This document shows positions 28,338 through 38,426 of a stretch of 64,000 nt of DNA, one piece after another. The translations under genes and the position numbers were made by a program. The notes under the pieces are model-generated. The model was not told where the DNA came from. It did no database searches and saw only the letters and a program-made list of their open reading frames with translations. Within the stretch, counting starts at the first letter, position 1, and the number at the start of each line of letters is the position of its first letter. The DNA is from Campylobacteraceae bacterium (GTDB lineage: Bacteria; Campylobacterota; Campylobacteria; Campylobacterales; Campylobacteraceae): positions 124,001-188,000 of the forward strand of contig JAIRXG010000006.1 in NCBI GenBank assembly GCA_031268335.1, given 5' to 3'.

Positions 28338-28671
28338 AAATTTTATCTATTTCTGCGCCGACAAGCCTATTTTCAAGGATGGATGGTTTTAATATTTTTA
28401 GATAAACTCTACATATTTGGGGCGATATTTTTGCGATTTTTTTACTTACATGTAGCAAAGCTTCTTCTACGGTAAAAAATTTTTTACTTTGTAAGCTATT
28501 TTTTATGATATCGCATATGACCACATAATCAATCAGTAATTTTTTCTTATATTTTATTTCTATTTTTGCCCAGACTTCAACTCTCTGAGGAGTTTCTCGC
28601 TCTTTTTCGAGCAATCCTATGATAGTTTCAAATTCAAATTTTTCAATCAAAAGCGTTATCTTTTCAGACAA
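28333..28671 (-). CDS. folB: Dihydroneopterin aldolase-like protein
   Basis: A 112 aa protein fitting FolB, which cleaves dihydroneopterin in folate synthesis. The N-terminal FEFETIIGLLEKERETPQRV matches the FolB start GxxGxxxxEr..pQ, and the late glutamate-lysine region is consistent. It overlaps plsY by 8 bases and precedes cosR, the same order as in C. jejuni. The divergence is high, so the call is somewhat tentative. Confidence 0.78.
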   Translation of the reverse strand: MSEKITLLIEKFEFETIIGLLEKERETPQRVEVWAKIEIKYKKKLLIDYVVICDIIKNSLQSKKFFTVEEALLHVSKKIAKISPQICRVYLKILKPSILENRLVGAEIDKIF

Positions 28672-29311
28672 CTTTATTCTCCTCTTTTTTAATGAGCCTA
28701 ATGATATTTGGTATATGCTTGTAAAATATTATGAACGCTATAATGACAAGCGGTGTGAAGCTGTTAATATCCGGAATTGTTTTGTGTATTAAAATAACCG
28801 AAACAATTAATGTCAAAAGTGCTAAAAGCGAAGCGACAGAAGAGATTTTTAAAATTTTACCTGATATGAACCAAACAATTGCAGCTATAAACGTTTCTAC
28901 AGGCAGTAAAAAAAGTACCACGCCAGCTCCCGTTGCTACGCCTTTTCCGCCTTCAAATTTTAGATAAGGACTAAAACAATGACCTGCTACGGCTAAAATC
29001 CCAACAAACCATAAAGCGCTTATATCAAATCCAAATAAAGTTCCCGCAAGAAGTAAGAAAATACCTTTAAAAGCGTCTAATACTACAGTGATAATCGCAA
29101 GTTTTTTCGCTAAAATGGGGTCTTTTTCTTTTACTACCCTTAGTACATTTGTAGCGCCTATGCTTTGACTTCCCGAATTTTTAAGATTAACACCGGCAAA
29201 TTTTTTCGCTAAAATCAAACCAAACGGTATGCCGCCAACGAAAAAGCTGATTAGATAAAAAATGAAATTCATGTTTGTAATAAGTCCTAGCAAGATATCA
29301 AATATCGCCAT
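28664..29311 (-). CDS. plsY: Acyl-phosphate glycerol-3-phosphate acyltransferase
   Basis: An inner-membrane acyltransferase that attaches acyl groups from acyl-phosphate to glycerol-3-phosphate. It has 215 aa with several hydrophobic helices. PlsY motifs are GGIPFGLILAK, SGSQSIGATNVLR and KFEGGKGVATG. The ATG at 29311 is supported by AAGGA; a second ATG lies 13 codons in. Works with plsX at 18099-19091. Confidence 0.93.
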   Translation of the reverse strand: MAIFDILLGLITNMNFIFYLISFFVGGIPFGLILAKKFAGVNLKNSGSQSIGATNVLRVVKEKDPILAKKLAIITVVLDAFKGIFLLLAGTLFGFDISALWFVGILAVAGHCFSPYLKFEGGKGVATGAGVVLFLLPVETFIAAIVWFISGKILKISSVASLLALLTLIVSVILIHKTIPDINSFTPLVIIAFIIFYKHIPNIIRLIKKEENKVV

Positions 29312-29855
29312 AAAATTCCTTATTTTGCTTAATTTAAAAAAAGTTATTTTATCAAAAAAGAGTTATAAAAAAGCTTTTGGTAGGAAAAGACAATTTTAAT
29401 TTTTCACATGTAGAAAATATAGTTTAAATTTGTAAAGAGCAGCGCAAAAATCTACATATATGAAATTTTCCGTAAAGCATATGCAAAAAACCCTTGAATA
29501 ATTTGAAATAGCATTGCTATTTTTAGCCCTTGAAGCAGTAGTTTTATTTGAGATTTTATGTCTGTTTTGAAGCTTTTGAAAGATTATAAGTCGAAATATT
29601 TACTACATGATAAGAGGTAAAAATCAAATAACATTATCATTTGGGATTTAAAAGACAATGAAATTTTTTATATAGCACTCAAGGATTTGATGTGTTTTTG
29701 AGAACATACACGATTTTGTGGTTTGCTCGCATTTAACCTTTTTTATAAAATTTTAACAAATTGACGATTTGTCTTGAGCGGTGGAAATATAATTTTTTAA
29801 GTCCTTGTTAGCTAAAATTAACATCTTAGTTTGCCATTTAAAAGGAATCAATAAT
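29312..29855. other. 544-base gap without a recognisable gene
   Basis: The divergent gap between plsY and prs holds an ACATGT at 29406-29411, a small hairpin (29506-29512 with 29516-29522) flanked by two CCCTTGAA words, and the prs promoter. I find no reading frame with protein-like content and no known RNA. Confidence 0.5.
29788..29793 (+). promoter_or_regulatory. -10 box upstream of prs
   Basis: TATAAT lies 63 bases before the prs ATG. A TTGACG at 29761-29766 is too far for a standard -35 element. Confidence 0.45.
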
Positions 29856-30785
29856 ATGCGAGGCTATAAAGTTTTTGCAGGAACAGCCAATCTTGAGTTT
29901 GCCAAACAGGTAGCCAAAAATCTTTCTCTCCCGCTCTCCGATGCACAAGTACATACTTTCAGCGACGGTGAGATAAGCGCACAAATCAGCGAAAGCGTGC
30001 GCGGAAAAGATATATTTATCATACAATCAACCTGCTCTCCCGCAAATAATAATCTCATGGAACTTCTTATATTGACGGACGCCTTAAGGCGAAGTTCTGC
30101 TAATTCAATTACTGCCGTTATTCCGTATTTTGGTTACGCAAGACAAGATAGAAAAGCTGCCCCGAGAGTTCCTATCACAGCAAAACTCATCGCAAATATG
30201 TTGCAAGCAGCTGGCATAAACCGCGTTGTAACGATAGACTTACATGCAGGACAAATACAAGGTTTTTTTGATATTCCCGTAGATAATCTCTATGGCTCGG
30301 TTGTTTTTTACAATTATGTTTTAAATAAAAATTTTAAAGATTTAGTAGTGGCAAGTCCGGACATAGGTGGCGTGGCAAGAGCCAGAGCGTTTGCGAAAAG
30401 ATTGAACGCCGATATGGTTATTGTGGATAAACGCCGCGAGAAAGCCAACGAATCGGAAGTAATGAACATTATAGGCGAGGTTGAGGGCAAAAATATTGTC
30501 TTGGTAGACGATATGATAGACACGGCCGGCACTATAGTAAAAGCGGCTGCCGCATTGAAGCAAAAAGGGGCGTTAAGCGTTATGGCTTGTTGTACGCACG
30601 CAGTGTTGTCAGGGTCGGCTTATGAGAAAATAAAAGACAAAGCGCTTAATGAACTTGTAGTAACCGATACCATCCCAATAAAAGAGAAGAATCCAAAAAT
30701 AAAAGTTCTTTCCGTAGCGCCGTTGTTCGCCGAAGTTATAAGAAGAGTTTATCACAACGAGAGCGTAAACGGACTGTTTTCTTAA
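29856..30785 (+). CDS. prs: Ribose-phosphate pyrophosphokinase
   Basis: The enzyme makes PRPP from ribose-5-phosphate and ATP, feeding purine, pyrimidine, histidine and tryptophan synthesis. I start at 29856 (309 aa): AAAGGA stands ten bases upstream and MRGYKVFAGTANLEFA is the conserved start, while the frame open from 29805 lacks one. Motifs are DLHAGQIQGFFDIP and the PRPP loop VLVDDMIDTAGT. Confidence 0.96.
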   Translation: MRGYKVFAGTANLEFAKQVAKNLSLPLSDAQVHTFSDGEISAQISESVRGKDIFIIQSTCSPANNNLMELLILTDALRRSSANSITAVIPYFGYARQDRKAAPRVPITAKLIANMLQAAGINRVVTIDLHAGQIQGFFDIPVDNLYGSVVFYNYVLNKNFKDLVVASPDIGGVARARAFAKRLNADMVIVDKRREKANESEVMNIIGEVEGKNIVLVDDMIDTAGTIVKAAAALKQKGALSVMACCTHAVLSGSAYEKIKDKALNELVVTDTIPIKEKNPKIKVLSVAPLFAEVIRRVYHNESVNGLFS

Positions 30786-30795
30786 GCCTTAAATT

Positions 30796-32589
30796 ATGCA
30801 AAAAAATATTAGAAACTTTTCAATAATAGCTCATATTGACCATGGAAAGAGCACACTAGCCGATAGACTTATACAGGAATGCGGCGCAATAAGCCAAAGA
30901 GAGATGCACTCTCAGATAATGGATACTATGGATATAGAAAAAGAGCGCGGCATCACGATAAAAGCTCAAAGTGTGCATTTAAAATATATGAGAAATGGAG
31001 TTTGTTATACTCTAAACCTCATAGACACGCCAGGACATGTGGATTTTTCTTATGAAGTGAGCCGCTCTTTAGCTTCATCCGAAGGAGCGCTTTTGGTGGT
31101 TGACGCTTCGCAAGGAGTTGAGGCACAAACAATAGCGAACGTTTATATAGCATTTGAAAATAATCTTGAATTAATCCCGGTTATAAATAAGATAGACCTT
31201 CCTGCGGCCGACTCAAAAAGAGTTTGCGACGAGATAGAGCATATCATAGGACTTGATTGTTCGGAAGCTATCAGAGTGAGCGCAAAAACCGGTCTTGGCA
31301 TACAAGAGTTGCTTGATGCTATCATAGATAAAATCCCACATCCTAACGGAGATGAAAACGCTTCTACCAAAGCCCTTATATATGATAGTTGGTTTGATAA
31401 TTACTTAGGGGCATTGGCGCTTGTTAGAGTGTATGACGGTTCTATAAAAAAAGGACAAGAGATACTCGTAATGGGCACAAATAAAAAGCATGAAGTTTTG
31501 AGTTTGATGTATCCTCATCCTTTAAATCCTATAAAAACCGATGTGATAAAAACGGGTGAGATAGGCATTGTTGTTTTGGGATTGAAAAATGTGAGCGATG
31601 TAAAAGTAGGCGATACGGTAACAGACGCTAAACATCCCACAAAAAATGCGATACATGGTTTTAAAGAGGCGAAACCTTTTGTATTTGCCGGATTGTATCC
31701 TATTGAGACCGATAAGTTTGAGGATATGAGAGACGCTCTTGAAAAACTGAAATTAAACGATTCGAGCATTAGTTACGAGCCTGAAACATCAGTTGCTTTG
31801 GGATTTGGTTTTCGCGTTGGGTTTTTAGGACTTTTGCATATGGAAGTGGTAAAAGAGAGGCTGGAGCGTGAATTTGATTTGGATTTGATAGCTACTGCTC
31901 CTACCGTTACATACAAAGTAACAAAAACAAACGGCACGTTTTTATCCATCCAAAATCCAAGCGAACTTCCGCCCGTAAATGAGATAAGCGTTATTGAAGA
32001 ACCTTATGTGAAGGCTACTATTATTACCCCGAGCGAGTTTTTGGGCAATGTTATAATTCTCATCAATAATAAACGCGGTATTCAAACCAAGATGGATTAT
32101 TTGAATGAAACGCGCGTTTTACTTGAATATGATATTCCCATGAACGAGATAGTTATAGACTTTTACGACAAGTTAAAATCAGCCACAAAAGGTTATGCCA
32201 GTTTTGATTATGAACCTTCGGGTTATCGCGCGGGAAATCTTGTCAAACTTGATGTTAGAGTAGCAGGAGAGGTTGTAGACGCGCTTTCCATCATTGTCTC
32301 AAGTGATAAAGCGCAAAGTAAAGGCAGAGAGTTTGTAAGCGCTATGAAAGAGATAGTACCAAGGCAACTTTTTGAAGTGGCAATACAAGCAAGTGTCGGG
32401 AACAAAATAATCGCGCGCGAAACAGTCAAGTCAATGGGCAAAAATGTTACTGCAAAGTGTTACGGGGGCGATATTACGCGTAAGCGCAAACTTTTGGAAA
32501 AACAAAAAGAGGGTAAAAAGCGTATGAAAGCTATAGGAAAAGTCCAACTACCGCAAGAAGCGTTTTTAACAGTACTGAAGATTGATTGA
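30796..32589 (+). CDS. lepA: Elongation factor 4 (LepA)
   Basis: A 597 aa ribosome-associated GTPase thought to rescue or back-translocate stalled ribosomes. G1 AHIDHGKS, G3 DTPGHVD and G4 NKID are present, and the LepA-specific C-terminal domain ends with [16 protein letters not shown]. It lies 10 bases after prs. A long non-coding gap follows, where C. jejuni has mapA. Confidence 0.96.
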   Translation: MQKNIRNFSIIAHIDHGKSTLADRLIQECGAISQREMHSQIMDTMDIEKERGITIKAQSVHLKYMRNGVCYTLNLIDTPGHVDFSYEVSRSLASSEGALLVVDASQGVEAQTIANVYIAFENNLELIPVINKIDLPAADSKRVCDEIEHIIGLDCSEAIRVSAKTGLGIQELLDAIIDKIPHPNGDENASTKALIYDSWFDNYLGALALVRVYDGSIKKGQEILVMGTNKKHEVLSLMYPHPLNPIKTDVIKTGEIGIVVLGLKNVSDVKVGDTVTDAKHPTKNAIHGFKEAKPFVFAGLYPIETDKFEDMRDALEKLKLNDSSISYEPETSVALGFGFRVGFLGLLHMEVVKERLEREFDLDLIATAPTVTYKVTKTNGTFLSIQNPSELPPVNEISVIEEPYVKATIITPSEFLGNVIILINNKRGIQTKMDYLNETRVLLEYDIPMNEIVIDFYDKLKSATKGYASFDYEPSGYRAGNLVKLDVRVAGEVVDALSIIVSSDKAQSKGREFVSAMKEIVPRQLFEVAIQASVGNKIIARETVKSMGKNVTAKCYGGDITRKRKLLEKQKEGKKRMKAIGKVQLPQEAFLTVLKID

Positions 32590-33710
32590 CCAAATTCACC
32601 CGCTACATGTGAACTTGCTTTAAAATTTTTTGGCTGTTTTTAACACCCTTTCTCATGCTATAACATTATAAAAATATCTATTTTATCTAAAAAATAGATA
32701 TGACAACCAATATTACATAACAAATATTATGATACATGTCATATTTCTATTTTAATAATATACTATTTAATTTTAATATATATTTAATATTATATTCCGA
32801 AACATTTTTCTAAAAGAAGATCATGACAATATGTCCAGAGGTGCAAAGAAGCAGCGAAAGAGTGAGTTAGCATCCAACAGATGATTAGAAATAACGAAAA
32901 GGAGTTTGAGAGAGTTGAAAAAGATAGTTTCGGAATATCCAAATTTAGTAAAAAATGGTAAGAGGTGGCATTGATTGCCTCAAAGACAATTTATAGTATG
33001 GCTTTTGGTCAAAAATTTTGAAAGTTAGAATTTTATTAGAACCTCCGGTATACCAAGAAGCTGCAAATACATCAGTCATATTTACTACTCAAAAGTTATG
33101 CTAACATTATGGCAATGATGATTTAGTGAAACTATAGCGTATCAAGTTGTATTGAGAATGAACAATGTAAATAGTACCGAAGAGGTTGCAAAAAATAGAA
33201 AACTATACAGCAGGGAAAACAAGCGAAAGCATTCAAAGAATTAAACTTTTCGGCAACACTTCGAGCAGAAAAATTAAAAAATCTTTAAAAGAAGTATAAA
33301 ATATCGCAGATACAGCTAAAAAAATTAAAAAGTAAATAGACAATAAAACTTTACAACCAAAAGATTATCTCACAATAGCGGAAGATTTATGTAGATCTAT
33401 ATTTTGACTAAATCTAAAAAGTAACATCAGGATAGAAGGAATTGAGTTAAAATAGTAGTAAACCCTTACATGTAGGTTATCATAAAAAAATAAAATTTGA
33501 AATTGCGCCAAACCTTTTCAAAATTGTCTGCGAAATATTTTTAAAAGCAGTTTCGTTTCCTCGCCTTTATCGCAATTTGGCGATATTTTGGCAAAGTACA
33601 ATTATGTGTCGCTATTTTTTAAGATATTGATGCGAAGAAGGAAAATCTTTCAAAAAAATTTTACTAAACTTTACATGTGCTATTATTATCAAAAAATTTG
33701 AAGGTATCTT
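32590..33710. pseudogene. Long gap with decayed coding remnants
   Basis: The 1.1-kb gap between lepA and comF has no open frame of normal size, yet short stretches read like protein. At about 33040-33100 one reads EPPVYQEAANTSVIFTTQK, which resembles the tail of AlbA_2/RecG-like proteins, and at about 33190-33295 another reads as a lysine-rich helical segment. Stops and frame changes separate them. Four ACATGT sites (32605, 32734, 33468, 33673) and a hairpin are also present. Family assignment is a guess. Confidence 0.3.
32674..32701. repeat. Perfect 11-bp inverted repeat (hairpin)
   Basis: The arm ATATCTATTTT at 32674-32684 pairs with 32691-32701 across a 6-base loop. On the minus strand it is followed by a T-run, so it could end a minus-strand transcript; on the plus strand no T-run follows. 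Confidence 0.5.
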
Positions 33711-34283
33711 TTGCGTTGTATTTTGTGTGAAAAATTGAGTTTTAAAGCCATTTGTAAATCTTGCGTCGATAAACTTTTATCCGAAAACAAAAAAAGCAGA
33801 ATTCTTGACAATAACCTGAAAGTTTATAGCTTTTTTAGTTACTCGTCTATAGCTCCTATCTTACATGTAAAGCATCATTTTTGGGGACATAGAGTGTTAA
33901 ATCAGATAGCAAAACATACGTTCGGCGAATTTGCCAAAAGTTTTAACTTTGAAGATAAAGTCGCAGCCATTGGGATAGACGATGTTTCACAAAACGGATA
34001 TTCGCATACGGCTATTTTGGCAAAAGCTTTAAAATCATCCTCAATTACACCCGTTTACAGAGCTTTAAGGGCGACAAATAAAGTCAAATACAGCGGACAA
34101 AGTTACGACTTTAGACGCAAGCATCCGCGCAATTTTTCCGTATGTCTAAAAGGTGTCGAATATGTTATATTGGTAGATGATGTGGTAACAAGCGGGTTGA
34201 CGTTAAAAGAAGCGAGCGAATGTCTAAAAAAAGAGGGTATAGATGTACTTTTTGCTCTTACGTTGGCTGACGCGAAAGAGTAG
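33711..34283 (+). CDS. comF: ComF-family phosphoribosyltransferase-like protein
   Basis: A 190 aa protein with an N-terminal CILCEK...CKSC zinc-type pair and a C-terminal phosphoribosyltransferase fold with the PRPP loop VILVDDVVTSGLT. In other bacteria ComF is needed for natural transformation. It starts with TTG at 33711 after GAAGG. It lies upstream of gyrA, as Cj1028c does in C. jejuni. Confidence 0.85.
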   Translation: MRCILCEKLSFKAICKSCVDKLLSENKKSRILDNNLKVYSFFSYSSIAPILHVKHHFWGHRVLNQIAKHTFGEFAKSFNFEDKVAAIGIDDVSQNGYSHTAILAKALKSSSITPVYRALRATNKVKYSGQSYDFRRKHPRNFSVCLKGVEYVILVDDVVTSGLTLKEASECLKKEGIDVLFALTLADAKE

Positions 34284-34385
34284 ATTTTTAAAGATTGAGT
34301 TACAAAATGGGCGTGTACGACGAGTTTATTTAATTAATTTATCATACATGTAGTCTATTTTAGCGTAGACATAAGGTATTTTTAG

Positions 34386-34391
34386 TATAAT
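34386..34391 (+). promoter_or_regulatory. -10 box upstream of gyrA
   Basis: TATAAT lies 40 bases before the ATG at 34426. Transcription should begin near 34398, so a start further upstream than 34426 is very unlikely. Confidence 0.6.
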
Positions 34392-34425
34392 CTCTATTTT
34401 GTATATAAAAACTCAAAGGCATAAA

Positions 34426-36939
34426 ATGAGTGATATTTTTGAGCAAAATCAAGATATTCAAACGATCAATATTGAAGATTCTGTAAAATCCAGTTATCTT
34501 GATTATTCCATGAGCGTAATTATCGGACGCGCACTTCCGGACGCTAGAGATGGACTTAAACCCGTGCATAGACGAATATTGTTCGCCATGAATGATTTGG
34601 GCGTTGGTTCGCGCAGTCCTTATAAAAAATCGGCGAGAATTGTGGGAGATGTTATCGGTAAGTATCACCCGCACGGCGACACGGCGGTTTATGATTCGCT
34701 TGTTCGTATGGCGCAATCATTTTCTATGAGAGTTCCCATAATAGACGGTCAGGGAAATTTTGGTTCTGTTGACGGCGATAGCGCTGCTGCTATGCGTTAT
34801 ACTGAAGCTAGAATGACGTCTTTAGCCGAAGAGTTATTAAAAGATATAGATAAAGATACCGTTGACTTCGTGCCAAATTACGACGATTCGTTAAGTGAAC
34901 CTGATGTTTTGCCCGCACGTGTGCCAAACCTTTTGTTAAACGGCTCAAGCGGTATAGCTGTAGGTATGGCGACAAATATTCCCCCTCACAATCCAAGCGA
35001 GCTTATTGATGCTCTTTTGCTTATCATAGACAATCAAAATATCAGCGTTGAAGAGTTGATGAGCGTTATTCCCGGACCCGATTTTCCAACCGGCGGAGTG
35101 ATATTTGGCAAAAAAGGAATATTGGAAGCATATAAAACGGGACGAGGACGCGTAAAAGTAAGAGCTAAAACGCACACTGAAAAGAAAGGTCAAAAAGATA
35201 TTATTATTATTGACGAAATCCCTTATCAAGTCAATAAAGCGCGTTTTATAGAGCAAGTTGCGCAACTTGTGAAAGATAAGCAAATAGACGGCATTAGCGA
35301 GATACGAGACGAATCCGACCGAGAGGGTATACGCGTTGTTATAGAGTTGAAACGAGAAGCTATGAGCGACATAGTATTAAATAATCTCTTCAAATCAACA
35401 AGTATCGAACAAACTTTCGGCGTTATCATGCTTGCCATAAACAACAAAGAGCCGAAAATCTTTTCATTGATAGAACTTTTGCGACTATTTTTGACTCACA
35501 GAAAGACGGTTATCATAAGAAGAACAATTTTTGAACTTGAGAAGGCAAAAGCAAAAGCGCATATTTTGGAAGGTTTAAAAATCGCGCTTGATAATATAGA
35601 CGCCGTTATTGAACTTATTAAAAATAGCTCTGATACGCAAAGTGCAAAAGACGGACTTGTAACGCGATTTAACTTGAGTGAAGCACAAGCTGGGGCCATC
35701 CTCGATATGAGACTTCAACGCCTAACGGGACTTGAAAGAGAAAAGATAGAAAATGAGCTAAAAGAGCTTCAAAAAGAGGTTGAGCGGTTGAGCGCGATTT
35801 TAAAGAGCGAAGAGTTATTGAGCGATATTATCAAAGGTGAGCTTTTAGAGATTAAAGATAAATTCAAATCAACAAGACTCACGGAAATAATTGATGATTA
35901 CGACGATATAGACGTTGAGGATTTGATACCAAACGAACCCATGGTAGTAACTATAAGTCACAGAGGCTACATCAAGCGGGTTGCATCAAAATTGTATGAA
36001 AAACAAAAACGCGGTGGCAAAGGTAAAATAGCCGTTACTACATATGATGACGATTTTATAGAGAGCTTTTTTATCTCAAATACGCATGACACGCTTATGT
36101 TTATAACCGACCGCGGACAACTGTATTGGTTAAAAGTCTACAGAATTCCCGAAGGAAGCAGAACGGCAAAAGGAAAAGCGGTAGTCAATCTGATACAATT
36201 GCAGCCAGATGAAAAAATTATGGCTATTATTCCTACGACCGATTTTGACGAGAGTAAATCTTTAGCGTTTTTTACCAAAAATGGAATTATTAAGCGAACA
36301 AACTTAAATGAGTTCAAAAATATTCGCTCCATCGGCGTAAGAGCCATAGCGCTTGATGATGATGATGAGATAGTTACTGCCAGAGTTGTTACAAAAGATG
36401 TGCAAAATCTATTTATTGTGACCAAAAAAGGCATGTGTGTGAGATTTGATATAAACGATACAAGAGACATGGGACGAACGGCGCGCGGAGTTACTGGTAT
36501 CAGATTTAAAGAGAAAAACGATAATGTAGTAGGTGCAGCCGTTATCTATAATGACCAAGAAGAACTTTTGGCAGTTAGTGAAAACGGTATTGGCAAACGT
36601 ACCACAGCAGAAGAGTATAGACTTCAAAAACGAGGTGGCAAAGGGACGATTTGCATGAAGCTAACGTATAAGACTAAAGATTTGGTTGATATTGTAATTG
36701 TTGATGAGACTAAAGATTTGATGGCGCTTACAAGTAACGGCAAAATGATAAGAGTCGATATGCAGACAATCAGAAAAGCGGGACGCAATACAAGCGGCGT
36801 TAAAGTGGTAAGCATAGAAGGCGACGATAAAGTTGTTAGCATAGCAAGATGCCCTAAACAAGAAGATGACGAGTTGGAAGAGGGCGATACTGATTTGGGC
36901 GAAAATACGTTGGATATACAAGGTAACACAGAAGAATAA
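34426..36939 (+). CDS. gyrA: DNA gyrase subunit A
   Basis: The breakage-reunion subunit of gyrase, 837 aa from ATG 34426 (AAAGG upstream). A TTG at 34399 is in frame but lies on the predicted transcription start. The N-terminal SSYLDYSMSVIIGRALP is conserved, and the active-site tyrosine is in AAMRYTEARM. The quinolone-resistance region reads HPHGDTAVYD with Thr86 and Asp90, the sensitive type. The C-terminal beta-pinwheel carries the QKRGGKG GyrA box (twice as a KRGGKG repeat). A hairpin follows. Confidence 0.97.
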   Translation: MSDIFEQNQDIQTINIEDSVKSSYLDYSMSVIIGRALPDARDGLKPVHRRILFAMNDLGVGSRSPYKKSARIVGDVIGKYHPHGDTAVYDSLVRMAQSFSMRVPIIDGQGNFGSVDGDSAAAMRYTEARMTSLAEELLKDIDKDTVDFVPNYDDSLSEPDVLPARVPNLLLNGSSGIAVGMATNIPPHNPSELIDALLLIIDNQNISVEELMSVIPGPDFPTGGVIFGKKGILEAYKTGRGRVKVRAKTHTEKKGQKDIIIIDEIPYQVNKARFIEQVAQLVKDKQIDGISEIRDESDREGIRVVIELKREAMSDIVLNNLFKSTSIEQTFGVIMLAINNKEPKIFSLIELLRLFLTHRKTVIIRRTIFELEKAKAKAHILEGLKIALDNIDAVIELIKNSSDTQSAKDGLVTRFNLSEAQAGAILDMRLQRLTGLEREKIENELKELQKEVERLSAILKSEELLSDIIKGELLEIKDKFKSTRLTEIIDDYDDIDVEDLIPNEPMVVTISHRGYIKRVASKLYEKQKRGGKGKIAVTTYDDDFIESFFISNTHDTLMFITDRGQLYWLKVYRIPEGSRTAKGKAVVNLIQLQPDEKIMAIIPTTDFDESKSLAFFTKNGIIKRTNLNEFKNIRSIGVRAIALDDDDEIVTARVVTKDVQNLFIVTKKGMCVRFDINDTRDMGRTARGVTGIRFKEKNDNVVGAAVIYNDQEELLAVSENGIGKRTTAEEYRLQKRGGKGTICMKLTYKTKDLVDIVIVDETKDLMALTSNGKMIRVDMQTIRKAGRNTSGVKVVSIEGDDKVVSIARCPKQEDDELEEGDTDLGENTLDIQGNTEE

Positions 36940-36946
36940 AATAAAA

Positions 36947-36974
36947 ATGTCTTGCGGGATTTTTCGCAAGACAT
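36947..36974. terminator. Hairpin after gyrA
   Basis: ATGTCTTGCG can pair perfectly with CGCAAGACAT around the loop GGATTTTT. No T-run follows on the plus strand, so it may be a weak terminator or a transcript-stabilising hairpin. Confidence 0.5.
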
Positions 36975-37347
36975 AGCCCAATATATCTACATGTTAAGAT
37001 TTTTCAAACTCAAAGTGTATAAATACACATAAAACAGCAGAGACAATTAAAACTAAAAAACGCTTATGTTTTACTGCGCTACATGTACTCGTACTTTTAA
37101 TTTCAAAAAATTATCACTGAAAAACAATCCTGAAGCAGAACAGTAAAGTTGCCTAAAATTGTCTAAGTTTGTCATAAAATATAACGCTTTTTGAAAAGGA
37201 AATTTTTAAAAAAATAGAGCCAAAATCATCCTTTCCAATGCTGTAAAATGTTATATTTTATGTAAATAGTTAAAAAAATAGAAATCTTGTTCTGTGAAAT
37301 TTTCATCTTGGATTCAAGCTTTTAATAACTTTACGCAGCTTTTTTGA

Positions 37348-37353
37348 TATAAT
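37348..37353 (+). promoter_or_regulatory. -10 box upstream of asd
   Basis: GATATAATAAT contains TATAAT 39 bases before the asd ATG, after a T-run. Confidence 0.5.
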
Positions 37354-37391
37354 AATAACTTTTTAATTTTTTATTCCCAAAAGGCATTCTG

Positions 37392-38426
37392 ATGAGAAAA
37401 TATAATGTTGCTGTTGTAGGCGCTACCGGCGCCGTTGGAGAGGAGCTTTTTAGAATATTGGAGGAGCAAAATTTTCCAATTAAAAATATACTTCCTTTAG
37501 CAAGCGAGAGAAGTGAAGGAACGGAGATAGAGTTTTGCGGCAAACCTGTAAAAGTAGTTAAATTAACAGAAGATGTTTTTGAAAAATATGAGATAGAAAT
37601 AGCGTTTTTCAGTGCCGGAGGAAGCATTTCCGCACATTTTGCACCTTATGCGGCGGAAGCTGGGGCCGTTGTTATAGACAATACAAGCCATTTTAGAATG
37701 GATGCTGATATACCTTTAGTGGTGCCGGAGTGTAATCCTGCCGATATATTGCTTTGGAAAAACAGAGGCATCATAGCAAACCCCAATTGTTCAACTATTC
37801 AAATGGTTCAAATCCTAAAACCGCTTGACGATGCATTTGGTATAAAAAGAGTTGATGTCAGCACTTATCAAGCGGTAAGCGGCGCCGGAAAAAAAGGGAT
37901 GGAGGAGCTTGTACATCAGATGCAGGAGTTTTTTGCCTTTAGATTGGGCGATGTTGTGCCTCAAAAATTTCCTCATCAAATCGCATTAAATCTCATACCG
38001 CATATAGATGTGTTTTTGGAGAACGATTATACAAAAGAGGAGATGAAAATGGTCAAAGAGACTCAAAAAATTCTCCATAAAAATATAGAATTAAGCGCTA
38101 CATGTGTCAGAGTTCCCGTGCTAAGAAGTCACTCCGAAGCTATAACCATACATTTTGAAAAAGATGTGGATGCCGCAAAAGCGCGCGATATATTGAAAAA
38201 CGCTTCAAACGTAGTAGTAATAGATGAACCTGAAAATAAAAAATACCCTATGCCTACTGTTGCGACCGATACTGATTTTACATATGTGGGTAGAATCAGA
38301 CGTGATAATTACCAAAGCAATATTCTTCATCTTTGGTGTGTCGCCGATCAAATTCGTGTTGGAGCAGCTACAAACGCTGTGAGAATTGCTCAAAAATGGA
38401 TAGAGACGGATGGGCAAGATTTATGA
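37392..38426 (+). CDS. asd: Aspartate-semialdehyde dehydrogenase
   Basis: The NADPH enzyme at the branch point to lysine/diaminopimelate, threonine and methionine. It has 344 aa. The nucleotide loop is VGATGAVGEE and the catalytic cysteine is in NPNCSTIQM. It supplies the pathway ending in lysA (3289-4506). AAAGGCATT precedes the ATG, and its stop overlaps the next start as ATGA. Confidence 0.95.
   Translation: MRKYNVAVVGATGAVGEELFRILEEQNFPIKNILPLASERSEGTEIEFCGKPVKVVKLTEDVFEKYEIEIAFFSAGGSISAHFAPYAAEAGAVVIDNTSHFRMDADIPLVVPECNPADILLWKNRGIIANPNCSTIQMVQILKPLDDAFGIKRVDVSTYQAVSGAGKKGMEELVHQMQEFFAFRLGDVVPQKFPHQIALNLIPHIDVFLENDYTKEEMKMVKETQKILHKNIELSATCVRVPVLRSHSEAITIHFEKDVDAAKARDILKNASNVVVIDEPENKKYPMPTVATDTDFTYVGRIRRDNYQSNILHLWCVADQIRVGAATNAVRIAQKWIETDGQDL

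Larger units (their letters stand above)
36940..37391. other. 450-base gap between gyrA and asd
   Basis: This gap holds the gyrA hairpin, two ACATGT sites (36989 and 37081), the asd promoter and an 18-base word (37210-37227) that occurs again at 41528-41545. C. jejuni has flgR and two small genes here; I see none. Confidence 0.5.

Noticed and set aside
34399-34425. Upstream TTG start for gyrA
   Set aside because: It lies at the expected transcription start after the -10 box at 34386-34391, and the conserved start MSDIFEQ has its own AAAGG.
34510-34695. Quinolone-resistance mutation in gyrA
   Set aside because: Residues 86 and 90 are threonine and aspartate, the sensitive form.
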